Below are positions 34,678 through 44,366 of a stretch of DNA of 64,000 nucleotides, one piece after another. This DNA is from Candidatus Methylophosphatis roskildensis (GTDB lineage Bacteria > Pseudomonadota > Gammaproteobacteria > Burkholderiales > Rhodocyclaceae): assembly GCA_016708905.1 (NCBI GenBank), contig JADJEV010000001.1:620001-684000 (forward strand). Reading direction: 5' to 3'. Positions within the stretch are counted from its first letter, which is position 1. Each line of letters opens with the position of its first letter. The position numbers were made by a program, and so were the translations under genes. The notes beneath the pieces were generated by a model. That model was not told the origin of the DNA. It made no database searches and saw nothing but the letters and a program-made list of their open reading frames with translations.

Positions 34678-36081
34678 ATGAGTTCGAGCGACTTTTGGAC
34701 TGTTTGCCTGAGTCGCTTCGAGCAGGAACTCTCACAGCAGCAATTCCAGACCTGGATCAAGGCATTGCGAACGGAAGATGCGGCAAACGACCGTGACAAG
34801 GACGATCGGGTTTGCCTGATCGCCCCGAACCGCTTCGTCTTGCAGTGGGTGCGGGAGCGTTACCTCAGGCGAATTGAGGAACTGAGTCAAGAGTTCTTTG
34901 ATTCACCGGTCAGCATCATGCTCTCGCTATCCGAAACCACCGCGCCGACTCCGCAATCCCTTGGTTTCAGCGATCTCAGGCCCGGCTTTGTCCCACCGGC
35001 CGTTCAAAGCGCAGACGTAGTCACAGTACAGCCGTCCTCGCCGGAAGCAAACGCCTACGAAAAGACCCGCTTGAACCGGGATTTCGCCTTCGACACGCTG
35101 GTAACCGGCCGCGCCAACGATCTGGCACGGGCCGCAGCCATGCAAGTCGCACAGAATCCCGGCGTTTCCTACAACCCCCTCTTCGTGTACGGCGGAGTTG
35201 GTCTGGGCAAGACCCACCTGATCCACGCGCTGGGCAATGAGGTCGCGCGTCGAAACCCGCGCGCCGTTATTCGTTACGTTCACGCCGAGGACTACTACGC
35301 CGATGTCGTTCGCGCATATCAGCAGAAGTCCTTCGACGTCTTCAAACGCTATTACCGCTCACTCGACCTGCTACTGATCGACGATATCCAGTTCTTCAAC
35401 AATAAGAACCGCACCCAAGAAGAGTTCTTTCACGCCTTCAACGCGCTGACCGAAGCGAAGAAGCAGATTGTTATCACCTGCGATACCTACCCAAAGGACG
35501 TCGAGGGCCTCGAGGATCGGCTGATCTCCCGTTTCGACTGGGGGTTGACAGTGCAGATCGAGCCGCCCGAACTCGAGATGCGGGTCGCAATTCTCAACAA
35601 GAAAGCGGAATCCGAGCGCATCACGCTCTCCGAAGACGTCGCGTTTCTGATCGCCAAGAACCTGCGCTCCAATGTTCGCGAGCTCGAAGGCGCGTTGAAA
35701 AAAGTCCTGGCCTTCGCCCGCTTTCACGGCCGCGAAATTTCCATCGAAGTGGCAAAGGAAGCTCTAAAGGATCTGCTCGGTGCGTATAACCGCCAGATAT
35801 CGCTCGAATCGATTCAGAAGACCGTCGCTGACTACTACAAGATAAAGGTAGCCGAGATGTACTCCAAGAAACGTACCCGCGCTATCGCTCGCCCTCGCCA
35901 AGTGGCAATGTGGCTCGCCAAGGAACTGACGCCTGTGTCTTACCCGGCCATCGGCGATGCCTTCGGTGGCCGAGACCACACAACGGTCCTCCACGCCTAT
36001 CGCACCATCACCCAACTGCGTCTGGGTGATCCCACGCTCAATCACGACCTACACGTCCTTACCCAGGTGCTGCGCGGATGA
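34678..36081 (+). CDS. dnaA: Chromosomal replication initiator DnaA
   Basis: A 467-residue DnaA: N-terminal domain I (DFWTVCLSRFEQELSQQQFQTWI), a variable linker, the AAA+ domain with GGVGLGKTHLIHALGN (Walker A) and LLLIDDIQFF (Walker B), and the C-terminal DNA-binding domain ending with RPRQVAMWLAKELT and FGGRDHTTVLHAY, the DnaA-box-reading signature. ATG 34678 was preferred over the upstream GTG at 34630 because it gives the usual short N-terminus. It starts replication at oriC and is followed by dnaN and gyrB. Confidence 0.98.
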   Translation: MSSSDFWTVCLSRFEQELSQQQFQTWIKALRTEDAANDRDKDDRVCLIAPNRFVLQWVRERYLRRIEELSQEFFDSPVSIMLSLSETTAPTPQSLGFSDLRPGFVPPAVQSADVVTVQPSSPEANAYEKTRLNRDFAFDTLVTGRANDLARAAAMQVAQNPGVSYNPLFVYGGVGLGKTHLIHALGNEVARRNPRAVIRYVHAEDYYADVVRAYQQKSFDVFKRYYRSLDLLLIDDIQFFNNKNRTQEEFFHAFNALTEAKKQIVITCDTYPKDVEGLEDRLISRFDWGLTVQIEPPELEMRVAILNKKAESERITLSEDVAFLIAKNLRSNVRELEGALKKVLAFARFHGREISIEVAKEALKDLLGAYNRQISLESIQKTVADYYKIKVAEMYSKKRTRAIARPRQVAMWLAKELTPVSYPAIGDAFGGRDHTTVLHAYRTITQLRLGDPTLNHDLHVLTQVLRG

Positions 36082-36313
36082 GCCCCTCCGCCTGCCACAA
36101 GGCCGGTGCGCTAATTGCGTATGGATGCTCGAACGGATTGTGGATAAGCCGGCCGTTCCGGCTTTGAAGGAAAACCATCCACAATTCGCCCACCGCTATC
36201 CCGGGGCTTCGCCGACAACTTTACCAGATACCCAACTTACTGTTTAATATAACTAAAATGCACTTATCAACAGAATTCGCAGCAGCATAGTCTTTATAAG
36301 AGGTATAAATACA
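36082..36313. other. oriC: Probable replication origin (oriC) between dnaA and dnaN
   Basis: DnaA-box-like sites are TGTGGATAA at 36139-36147 (perfect), CCATCCACA at 36175-36183 (two mismatches) and TTATCAACA at 36264-36272 (one mismatch). An AT-rich stretch around 36238-36262 (TGTTTAATATAACTAAAATG) and another just before dnaN (TTTATAAGAGGTATAAATAC) could unwind. Location and content fit a betaproteobacterial oriC, but the functional boundaries cannot be fixed by eye. Confidence 0.75.
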
Positions 36314-37417
36314 ATGCTTCTAATAAACACCCAGCGCGACGCTCTGCTCGGCCCTTTGCAGTCAGTTTCCGGCATCGTCGAGAAGCGCCACACCTTGCCG
36401 ATCCTCTCCAACGTGTTGCTCGACAAACAGGGTGATCGGCTGACGCTGCTGGCGACCGACATTGAAATCCAGATCAAGACCAGCACACCAACCACCGGAG
36501 GCGCAGACGCTGCGCTGACCGTTGGAGCGCGGAAGCTGCAGGACATCCTTCGCGCTCTCCCCGAGGGCGCCGATGTGAGCCTGCAACTCGACGACAAGCG
36601 TTTGACCGTCAAGGCAGGCAAGAGCCGTTTTGCGTTGCAAACGCTGCCGGCAGCCGACTACCCGCGGATGGCGCAGTCGGAAGGCGAAGCACTCAAGCTC
36701 AACTTGACTCAAAAACGCTTCAAGCGCCTGCTCGGTTTCGTCCAGTACGCCATGGCGCAACAGGACATCCGCTATTACCTCAATGGCCTGCTTTTGGTGG
36801 TTGCCGCAGCCGAACTGCGCGTCATCGCTACCGACGGCCACCGACTCGCCTTCGCAGCCGAGCCGATCGAAGAGAATCTTGCCCACACCGAAGCCATCCT
36901 GCCCCGCAAGACCGTGCTGGAGCTCGCCCGGCAGCTCGCAGACAGCGACGACCCTTTGGAGATCCAGCTTGGCGGTAATCAGGTCATATTCCGCTTCGCT
37001 TCAGTCGAACTGGTCTCCAAGCTTATCGATGGCAAGTTTCCTGACTACGAGAGGGTGATTCCAAAGAACCATCCAAAACTTCTTACCATTCCGCGAATAA
37101 CCCTGCTGCAATCGCTAGAACGTGCTGCCATCCTGACTAACGAGAAGTTCCGTGGCGTGCGCACCGTCCTTGCCGATGGCAGCCTGAAGATCATCGCCGC
37201 CAACGCCGAACAAGAAGAGGCCGTCGAGGAAATCGAAGTCGACTACACGGGCGAAGCGCTTGATGTCGGCTTCAACGTCACCTACCTGCTCGACCTGCTC
37301 CGCAACGTCTCTGCCGAGAACGTCGAGTGCCGCCTTAACGATTCGAATTCCAGCGCCCTGTTCACCCTGCCGGGTAACGAGGGATTCAAGTACGTCGTGA
37401 TGCCGATGCGCATCTAG
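36314..37417 (+). CDS. dnaN: DNA polymerase III sliding clamp (beta subunit)
   Basis: 367 residues, the normal clamp length, with three repeated domains. Typical segments are TLPILSNVLLDKQGDRLTLLATD, RKLQDILRALPEG, YLNGLLLVVAAAELRVIATDGHRLA, FPDYERVIPKNHPK and the C-terminal tail FKYVVMPMRI that lines the partner-binding pocket. It encircles DNA and tethers polymerases. Confidence 0.98.
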   Translation: MLLINTQRDALLGPLQSVSGIVEKRHTLPILSNVLLDKQGDRLTLLATDIEIQIKTSTPTTGGADAALTVGARKLQDILRALPEGADVSLQLDDKRLTVKAGKSRFALQTLPAADYPRMAQSEGEALKLNLTQKRFKRLLGFVQYAMAQQDIRYYLNGLLLVVAAAELRVIATDGHRLAFAAEPIEENLAHTEAILPRKTVLELARQLADSDDPLEIQLGGNQVIFRFASVELVSKLIDGKFPDYERVIPKNHPKLLTIPRITLLQSLERAAILTNEKFRGVRTVLADGSLKIIAANAEQEEAVEEIEVDYTGEALDVGFNVTYLLDLLRNVSAENVECRLNDSNSSALFTLPGNEGFKYVVMPMRI

Positions 37418-37448
37418 CCCGCGTATTCATCCAGCCCCCACCGGAGAA

Positions 37449-39938
37449 ATGATGTCTGATTCGCTACCGCCACAGCAACCGCCAACGCGAACCTCCCAAG
37501 ACAGCGCGGACGCCTACGACGCGTCGAGCATCCTGCAGCTCGAAGGTCTAGAGGCCGTGCGCAAGCGTCCCGGCATGTACATCGGCGATACATCGGACGG
37601 AACCGGCCTGCACCACATGGTTTTCGAGGTACTCGACAACTCGATCGACGAGGCGCTGGCCAATTTTTGCGACGAAATCCTGATCGTCATCCACCCCGAC
37701 AACTCGATCAGTGTTTCCGACAATGGCCGCGGAATACCTACCGGCATAAAGTTCGACGACAAGCACAAGCCCAAGCGCTCCGCAACGGAAATCGTTATGA
37801 CCGTGCTCCACGCCGGCGGAAAGTTCAATTCCAACTCCTACAAGGTATCGGGTGGCCTACACGGCGTTGGCGTATCGTGCGTCAACGGTTTGTCTAAGTG
37901 GCTGCGGCTGACGGTGCGGCGCGACGGCAAGAAACACTTCATGGAGTTCCACCGCGGCATTCCGGTCGACCGACTGGTCGAATTGCAAAACGGCGTCGAG
38001 GTCTCGCCGCTCAAGATCATCGGGGAGACCGACAAGCGTGGCACCGAAGTGCATTTCCTCGCAGACGAAGAAATCTTCGGCCATATCGAGTACCACTACG
38101 ACATACTCGCAAAGCGCATTCGCGAGCTGTCCTTCCTCAACAACGGTGTCAAGATCAAGCTGACCGACCAGCGTAGCGGCAGGGAAGAGGATTTCGCCTA
38201 TTCCGGCGGCGTCAAGGGATTCGTCGAATACATCAACCGCAGCAAGAACTGCTTGCATGGCAACGTTTTCAACGCCGGCGGCAGCAAGGACGGCATTACC
38301 GTTGAAGTCGCGATGCAGTGGAACGACTCCTACGCCGAGCAGGTGCTGTGCTTTACCAACAACATCCCGCAGAAGGACGGCGGCACACACCTTACCGGTT
38401 TGCGTGCCGCGATGACCCGCGTCATCAACAAGTACATCGAAGAAACCGAAATCGCAAAAAAGGCCAAGGTCGAAACTTCCGGTGACGACATGCGCGAAGG
38501 CCTCGCCTGCGTGCTCTCCGTTAAGGTACCGGAGCCCAAGTTCAGCTCGCAGACCAAGGAGAAGCTGGTTTCCTCCGAAGTACGCCCGGTGGTCGAAGAA
38601 GTCGTTGCTGCCAGGCTCACCGAGTTCCTGCAGGAAAAACCGGTCGATGCCAAAATCATCACTGGGAAGATTATCGACGCAGCCCGCGCACGTGAAGCGG
38701 CTCGCAAGGCGCGCGAGATGACGCGGCGCAAGGGCGTGCTCGATGGCGTTGGGCTGCCCGGTAAGCTCGCCGACTGTCAGGAGAAGGATCCCGCGCTATG
38801 CGAGATGTACATCGTCGAGGGCGATTCCGCCGGCGGCTCGGCCAAACAGGGCCGCGACCGCAAATTCCAGGCGATTTTGCCGCTGCGCGGCAAGGTGCTC
38901 AACGTGGAAAAGGCGCGCTTCGACAAGCTGCTCTCCTCCGAGCAGATCGTAACCCTGGTGACAGCGCTGGGCACCGGCATTGGCCCCAACGACTTCAATA
39001 TCGCCAAGCTGCGCTACCACCGCATCATCATCATGACCGATGCCGATGTGGACGGTGCCCATATCCGCACCCTGCTGCTGACTTTTCTTTACCGGCAGAT
39101 GCCCGAACTCGTCGATCGCGGCCACGTCTATATCGCCCAGCCGCCGCTTTACAAGATCAAGCATGGCAAGAGCGAACGCTACATCAAGGACGACCACGAG
39201 CTCAACCAGCACCTGCTCAAACTGGCACTCGACGGCGCCGAACTCTTGCCGCGCGAAGGTGCCCGTATGCTCTCCGGCGAGGCGCTCGACGAACTCGCGC
39301 GCGCCTACCTGCTCGCGGAAGCCGTCATAACCCGCCTGACTGATTTCATCGACAGTCAGGCCCTGCACGCCCTGCTGGCCCACGATATCGAGCTATCGCT
39401 ATCCGACGAAGCCGCGGCACGCGCCTCGGCGGAGCGTCTGACCAGATCCATCGCCAATGGTGTGCTGGTCGAGGCCCGCTTTGACGAGACGACGGAACGC
39501 TGGATTCTGCGCGTTGAAAAGACCATCCACGGCAACCTCAAGGTCGGCCATGTCGACGAGGAGTTCCTGCTCTCAGGCGACTATGAGCAGATCCGACACG
39601 CCGCTCAACTCATCAGTGGTCTGATCGGCGATGGGGCCGTCATCCGCCGTGGTGAAAAGGGCCAGAGTATCGCCAGCTTCGCGGAAGCCATGCAATGGCT
39701 GCTCGCCGAGGTCGAGCGAGGCCTGAACAAGCAGCGCTACAAAGGCCTCGGCGAGATGAATCCCGAGCAACTCTGGGAAACTACTATGGACCCGGCGGTG
39801 CGGCGGCTGCTGAGAGTGCAGATCGACGACGCTATAGCCGCCGACGAGATCTTTACCACCCTGATGGGCGACAACGTCGAGCCGCGACGCAATTTCATAG
39901 AATCGAATGCGCTCAACGCGCGGAACATCGACGTTTGA
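37449..39938 (+). CDS. gyrB: DNA gyrase subunit B
   Basis: 829 residues. The N-terminal GHKL ATPase domain shows VRKRPGMYIGDTSDGTGLHH, EVLDNSIDEALA, SVSDNGRGIPTG and GGLHGVGVSCVN. The TOPRIM domain shows YIVEGDSAGGSAKQGRDR and IIMTDADVDGAHIRTLLL, and the C-terminus ends with RYKGLGEMNPEQLWETTMDP. A proteobacterial-type insert lies in the TOPRIM half. It introduces negative supercoils with GyrA (not in the window). ATG 37449 and 37452 are tandem; either may be used. Confidence 0.98.
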   Translation: MMSDSLPPQQPPTRTSQDSADAYDASSILQLEGLEAVRKRPGMYIGDTSDGTGLHHMVFEVLDNSIDEALANFCDEILIVIHPDNSISVSDNGRGIPTGIKFDDKHKPKRSATEIVMTVLHAGGKFNSNSYKVSGGLHGVGVSCVNGLSKWLRLTVRRDGKKHFMEFHRGIPVDRLVELQNGVEVSPLKIIGETDKRGTEVHFLADEEIFGHIEYHYDILAKRIRELSFLNNGVKIKLTDQRSGREEDFAYSGGVKGFVEYINRSKNCLHGNVFNAGGSKDGITVEVAMQWNDSYAEQVLCFTNNIPQKDGGTHLTGLRAAMTRVINKYIEETEIAKKAKVETSGDDMREGLACVLSVKVPEPKFSSQTKEKLVSSEVRPVVEEVVAARLTEFLQEKPVDAKIITGKIIDAARAREAARKAREMTRRKGVLDGVGLPGKLADCQEKDPALCEMYIVEGDSAGGSAKQGRDRKFQAILPLRGKVLNVEKARFDKLLSSEQIVTLVTALGTGIGPNDFNIAKLRYHRIIIMTDADVDGAHIRTLLLTFLYRQMPELVDRGHVYIAQPPLYKIKHGKSERYIKDDHELNQHLLKLALDGAELLPREGARMLSGEALDELARAYLLAEAVITRLTDFIDSQALHALLAHDIELSLSDEAAARASAERLTRSIANGVLVEARFDETTERWILRVEKTIHGNLKVGHVDEEFLLSGDYEQIRHAAQLISGLIGDGAVIRRGEKGQSIASFAEAMQWLLAEVERGLNKQRYKGLGEMNPEQLWETTMDPAVRRLLRVQIDDAIAADEIFTTLMGDNVEPRRNFIESNALNARNIDV

Positions 39939-40194
39939 GGGTACAGGTGTTCGGCGGAGTCGACATTACGTCGAGAAGTACTCCCGTTTCGGCGTGACGT
40001 CGCAGTCCGTACAGCACTCGGCTTAGGCGAGGACACAAAAACTCAATGCGCCAAATGGCTTACTGGCACTTGTTGCTGGCGAGCTCGGATGTTCGCGGAT
40101 CACAAGGGGTCGAAACCACGTTCGCTGCCGCTATTCCAGATTGAGCGTAAACTCACGCGGTTTGCGCAGACCTAACGCGCTGGAGAAGAAGACG
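39939..40194. other. Intergenic region upstream of maeB
   Basis: 256 bases with no gene or clear terminator; presumably the maeB promoter region. Confidence 0.4.
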
Positions 40195-42495
40195 ATGGAC
40201 AAACCGCCCCTTTCCCTGACGCCGGCTGAAGAATCCTTGCGCCAGGCTGCGCTCGATTACCACTGCACGCCGCAGCACGGCAAGATCAGCGTCACCCCGA
40301 CCAAGCCTCTAGCAAACCAGCACGACCTGTCGCTCGCCTACTCACCCGGGGTTGCGTACGCTTGTCTGGCGATCGAACGTGATCCGACCCTCGCAGCGGA
40401 CTACACGTCCCGCGCTAACCTCGTTGGGGTGGTTACCAATGGCACCGCCGTGCTGGGTCTCGGTAACATCGGCCCGCTCGCCGGCAAGCCAGTGATGGAA
40501 GGAAAGGCCTGCCTCTTCAAAAAGTTCGCCGGTATCGACGTGTTCGACATAGAACTCGCCGAGGGCGACCCCGACAAGCTGGTCGACATAATCGCCGCGC
40601 TCGAACCCACGCTCGGCGGCATCAATCTCGAGGACATCAAGGCTCCCGAATGCTTCTACGTTGAACGCAAGCTGCGCGAACGGCTGAAGATACCCGTCTT
40701 TCACGACGACCAGCATGGCACCGCCATCATCTCCTCGGCTGCGTTGCTCAACAGCCTCGAACTCACCGGGCGAACGATCGGCGACGTGAAGATCGCGTGC
40801 TCCGGCGCCGGAGCCGCGGCGATTGCCTGCCTCGACCTGATGGTGGCTCTCGGCGTCACGCGCAGCAATATCTTCGTCGTCGATTCGAAGGGCGTGCTCC
40901 ACACCGGACGATCCGATCTCGACGTTTCGAAGCAGCGCTATGCGCAGTTCACCGAAGCGCGTACGCTCGCCGAAATCGTCAACGGCACCGATGTGTTTCT
41001 TGGCTGCTCGACCGCCGGCGTGCTGAAACCCGAGATGGTCGCCACGATGGCCCGGCAGCCGATCATCCTTGCGCTGGCCAATCCCGAACCCGAGATTCGC
41101 CCCGAGCTTGCGAAGAACGTCCGTCCCGATTGCATCATCGCGACCGGCCGCTCCGACTATCCGAATCAGGTCAATAACGTACTCTGCTTTCCTTACATCT
41201 TCCGGGGCGCGCTCGACGCAGGGGCAACCGCGATTACCGACGAAATGAAACTTGCCTGCGTGCGTGAGATCGCCGGGCTCGCCAAGGCCGAAATCGGCGA
41301 CGATGTGGCGGCAGCCTACCCCGGCCAGCATCTGGCCTTCGGCCCTGAGTACATCATTCCGAAGCCCTTTGACCGGCGCCTCATCATGCGGATTGCACCG
41401 GCGGTCGCCGAGGCCGCACGGGTATCGGGCGTTGCGACGCGCCCGGTCGCCGACATCGAGGCCTACGGCCGCGCACTCGCCCGCTTCGTCACCCGCACAT
41501 CGATGTTCATGCGGCCCGTTTTCGAGGCGGCGGGTGCGCGGCCCAAACGCGTGGCCTACGCCGAGGCCGAGGACGAGCGCGTGTTGCGCGCGGTGCAGGT
41601 AGTGCTGGACGAAGGATTGGCGAAGCCGATTCTGATCGGCCGGCCGAGCGTGATCGCGTCTCGCGTCGCGCGCGCAGGATTGCGCTTCGTCCCTGGCGCG
41701 GATGTGCCCGTCATCGACCCTGAGAGCGATCCGCGCTTTCGCGAGTACTGGAGCGAGTACCAGGCCATCATGGGACGCCACGGTGTGACGCCCGAGATGG
41801 CGAAGGCCGCCGTCCGCCGCTCGACGACCATCATCGGCGCGCTCAGCGTGCGCCGCGGCGATGCCGACGCACTCATTTGCGGCCCGGTCGGGCGCTTCGA
41901 CGGCCACCTCGGCATCGTGCGCGACGTGATCGGCCTGAAGGACGACGCGAGTTGCTTCGCTGCGCTCAACGCGCTCATGCTGCCGGGCCGGACGATGTTC
42001 ATCACCGATACGTTTGTCAATGACGACCCGCCCGCCGAGCAGTTGGCCGAGATCGCCGAAATGGCTGCGAAAGCGGTCCGCCGGTTCGGCTTGCCGCCGA
42101 AAGTCGCTTTCGTTTCGCACTCGGTTTTCGGTTCGAGCGACCGGCCCTCGGCAAGGAAAATGCGCGCCGCCTACGGGCTGTTCGCCGCAGCCATGCCGGA
42201 GGTCGAATGCGACGGTGAGTTGCACGGAGACACGGCGCTCTCCGAAGATATCCGCAAGTCGTTCCTCCCGCAATCCACCCTGAAGGGTTCAGCGAACATC
42301 CTCGTGATGCCCAATCTGGATGCGGCGAACATCCTGTTCAGCGTGCTCAAGGTGACCGGTGGAAGCGGTGTAACGATCGGCCCGATCCTGCTGGGCGCTG
42401 CGCGACCGGTCCATATACTCACTTCGTCGGCGACGGTTCGGCGGGTCGTGAACATGACCGCGATCGCGGTTGTCGAAGCCGGGATAGAGTGTTGA
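40195..42495 (+). CDS. maeB: NADP-dependent malic enzyme with C-terminal phosphotransacetylase-like domain
   Basis: A 766-residue MaeB: the malic-enzyme half has HDLSLAYSPGVAYACLAI, the KPLANQHDL start, ECFYVERKLRERLKIPVFHDDQHGTAI (metal and substrate site), IACSGAGAAAIACLDLMV (nucleotide fold) and LALANPEPEI. The second half from about residue 430 is a PTA_PTB domain, which in the E. coli enzyme serves acetyl-CoA control and is not catalytic. The reaction is malate to pyruvate and CO2 with NADPH. I chose ATG 40195 with GGAGAAG upstream; a TTG at 40141 gives a longer but less likely start. Confidence 0.95.
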   Translation: MDKPPLSLTPAEESLRQAALDYHCTPQHGKISVTPTKPLANQHDLSLAYSPGVAYACLAIERDPTLAADYTSRANLVGVVTNGTAVLGLGNIGPLAGKPVMEGKACLFKKFAGIDVFDIELAEGDPDKLVDIIAALEPTLGGINLEDIKAPECFYVERKLRERLKIPVFHDDQHGTAIISSAALLNSLELTGRTIGDVKIACSGAGAAAIACLDLMVALGVTRSNIFVVDSKGVLHTGRSDLDVSKQRYAQFTEARTLAEIVNGTDVFLGCSTAGVLKPEMVATMARQPIILALANPEPEIRPELAKNVRPDCIIATGRSDYPNQVNNVLCFPYIFRGALDAGATAITDEMKLACVREIAGLAKAEIGDDVAAAYPGQHLAFGPEYIIPKPFDRRLIMRIAPAVAEAARVSGVATRPVADIEAYGRALARFVTRTSMFMRPVFEAAGARPKRVAYAEAEDERVLRAVQVVLDEGLAKPILIGRPSVIASRVARAGLRFVPGADVPVIDPESDPRFREYWSEYQAIMGRHGVTPEMAKAAVRRSTTIIGALSVRRGDADALICGPVGRFDGHLGIVRDVIGLKDDASCFAALNALMLPGRTMFITDTFVNDDPPAEQLAEIAEMAAKAVRRFGLPPKVAFVSHSVFGSSDRPSARKMRAAYGLFAAAMPEVECDGELHGDTALSEDIRKSFLPQSTLKGSANILVMPNLDAANILFSVLKVTGGSGVTIGPILLGAARPVHILTSSATVRRVVNMTAIAVVEAGIEC

Positions 42496-42535
42496 CGTCT
42501 GTTGGCCTGAATACCTGACAGCGACTTGCGACGCG

Positions 42536-44356
42536 TCACTCGACGGTAACGCTCTTGGCCAGGTTGCGTGGCTTGTCAACATCGGTTCCCTTGACCAACG
42601 CCGCATGGTAGGCCAGCAGTTGCAGGGGAACGACGTGCAGCACCGGCGACAGCAAGCCGTAATGCTCCGGCATGCGGATGATATTGACACCGCTGCTTTC
42701 GCTGATCTCGCTTTCCGCGTCGGCAAAGACGAAAAGCTCGCCGCCGCGCGCCTTGACCTCCTGCAGGTTGCTCTTGAGCTTTTCCAGCAGATCATCGCGC
42801 GGCGCGACCGCAATCACCGGCATCTCGGCATCCACCAATGCCAAGGGGCCATGTTTGAGTTCGCCGGCCGGGTAAGCTTCGGCATGGATGTAGGAGATCT
42901 CCTTGAGCTTGAGCGCGCCTTCGAGCGCTATCGGGTAGTGGCGGCCGCGGCCAAGGAACAACGCATGGCGTTTGAGGGCAAACCGCTGTGCCCAGACTGA
43001 AATTTGCGGCTCGAGTTCGAGGGCTTTGCCGACCGCGACCGGCAAATGACGCAAGGCATTGAGCTGGGCGATCTCTTCCGCGGCGTCGAGTCGGCCCCGC
43101 TGCTTGGCCAGCACGGCGGCGAGCAGGAACAGCGCGGCGAGCTGAGTGGTAAATGCCTTGGTCGAAGCCACGCCGATTTCCGGACCGGCGCGTGTAAGAA
43201 AGCGCAGCCTGGTTTCACGCACGATGGCCGATTCCGCGACGTTGCAAATAGACAGCGTGCGCGCGTGGCCCAGTGATCTGGCATGCTTCAACGCGGCGAG
43301 GGTGTCCGCCGTTTCGCCCGATTGCGAAATCGCCACCACGAGTTGGTGCGGATTGGGCACCGAACTGCGGTAACGATACTCGCTTGCGATCTCGACACTA
43401 ACCGCCACCTGCGCCAGAGACTCGATCCAGTAGCGCGCCACCAGTCCAGCGTGATAACTGGTCCCGCAGGCGAGAATCAGCACGCCGGAAAGATCGCCAA
43501 ACACGTCGGCCGCTTCGGCGCCGAACAGCTGCGGCGAAATCGCGCGCGCACCGCCTATCATCTCGAGCGTGTTGGCCAGCGCCTGGGGCTGTTCGAAGAT
43601 CTCTTTCTGCATGTAATGGCGGAAGCTGCCGAGTTCCACCGCGTCGGGAGACAGGCTGCTGACGCTGATCGGCCGCTCGACCGGTGTTCCGTCGGCGCGC
43701 GCGATGCGCAGCGAATCCCGCCGCAGTTCGGCAACGTCGCCATCTTCGAGATAGATCATCTTGCGCGTCACCTGCAGCAGCGCCGAAGCGTCGGACGCAG
43801 CGTAGTTGCCGTCTTCGCCGACGCCCAGCAATAACGGCGCACCACTGCGCGCGACGATCACCTGGTCCGGCGTATCGAGACAGACCACCCCGATGGCGTA
43901 GGCGCCGACGAGCTCCAGCGTCGCCGCACACACGGCATCGAACAGATCGGGGTGAGCCGCACGCTTTTGCTCGATCAGGTGCGCGATGGCCTCGGTATCG
44001 GTGTCGGAGACGAACACATAGCCCTTCGCCGACAGCTTGGTCTTGAGTTCCTCGAAGTTCTCTATGATGCCGTTGTGCACGACCGCCAGATTGCCGGAGA
44101 TGTGCGGATGGGCGTTTCGCTCTGAGGGCACGCCGTGCGTCGCCCAGCGTGTGTGGGCAATGCCGAGGTGCGCTTCCACACCCTTGGCGTGTTCCGCCAG
44201 CTCGGCCACCCGGCCGACCGAGCGCAACCGGTGCAAACCACCATTGATTACCGCCAGGCCAGCCGAATCGTAGCCGCGGTACTCGAGTCGGGCGAGCCCT
44301 TCGAGCAGCACCGGCACGATGTTGCGCCCAGCGACCGCAGTGACGATTCCACACAT
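42536..44356 (-). CDS. glmS: Glutamine-fructose-6-phosphate aminotransferase (isomerizing)
   Basis: GlmS makes glucosamine-6-phosphate from fructose-6-phosphate and glutamine, the first step towards UDP-GlcNAc. The N-terminal MCGIVTAVAGRN gives the Cys nucleophile of the class II glutaminase, with GYDSAGLAV and THGVPSERNAHPH. Two SIS domains follow (ILACGTSYHAGLVARYWIE and FLGRGRHYPIALEGALKLKEISYIHAE). The protein ends LAKSVTVE, as this family always does. 606 residues is the standard length. It lies 10 bases after glmU and converges on maeB. Confidence 0.98.
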   Translation of the reverse strand: MCGIVTAVAGRNIVPVLLEGLARLEYRGYDSAGLAVINGGLHRLRSVGRVAELAEHAKGVEAHLGIAHTRWATHGVPSERNAHPHISGNLAVVHNGIIENFEELKTKLSAKGYVFVSDTDTEAIAHLIEQKRAAHPDLFDAVCAATLELVGAYAIGVVCLDTPDQVIVARSGAPLLLGVGEDGNYAASDASALLQVTRKMIYLEDGDVAELRRDSLRIARADGTPVERPISVSSLSPDAVELGSFRHYMQKEIFEQPQALANTLEMIGGARAISPQLFGAEAADVFGDLSGVLILACGTSYHAGLVARYWIESLAQVAVSVEIASEYRYRSSVPNPHQLVVAISQSGETADTLAALKHARSLGHARTLSICNVAESAIVRETRLRFLTRAGPEIGVASTKAFTTQLAALFLLAAVLAKQRGRLDAAEEIAQLNALRHLPVAVGKALELEPQISVWAQRFALKRHALFLGRGRHYPIALEGALKLKEISYIHAEAYPAGELKHGPLALVDAEMPVIAVAPRDDLLEKLKSNLQEVKARGGELFVFADAESEISESSGVNIIRMPEHYGLLSPVLHVVPLQLLAYHAALVKGTDVDKPRNLAKSVTVE

Positions 44357-44366
44357 CGCTATGTCC

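Noticed and set aside
40342..42273. 643-residue open frame opposite maeB
   Set aside because: Antisense shadow of MaeB codons, with low-complexity, Arg/His-rich composition.
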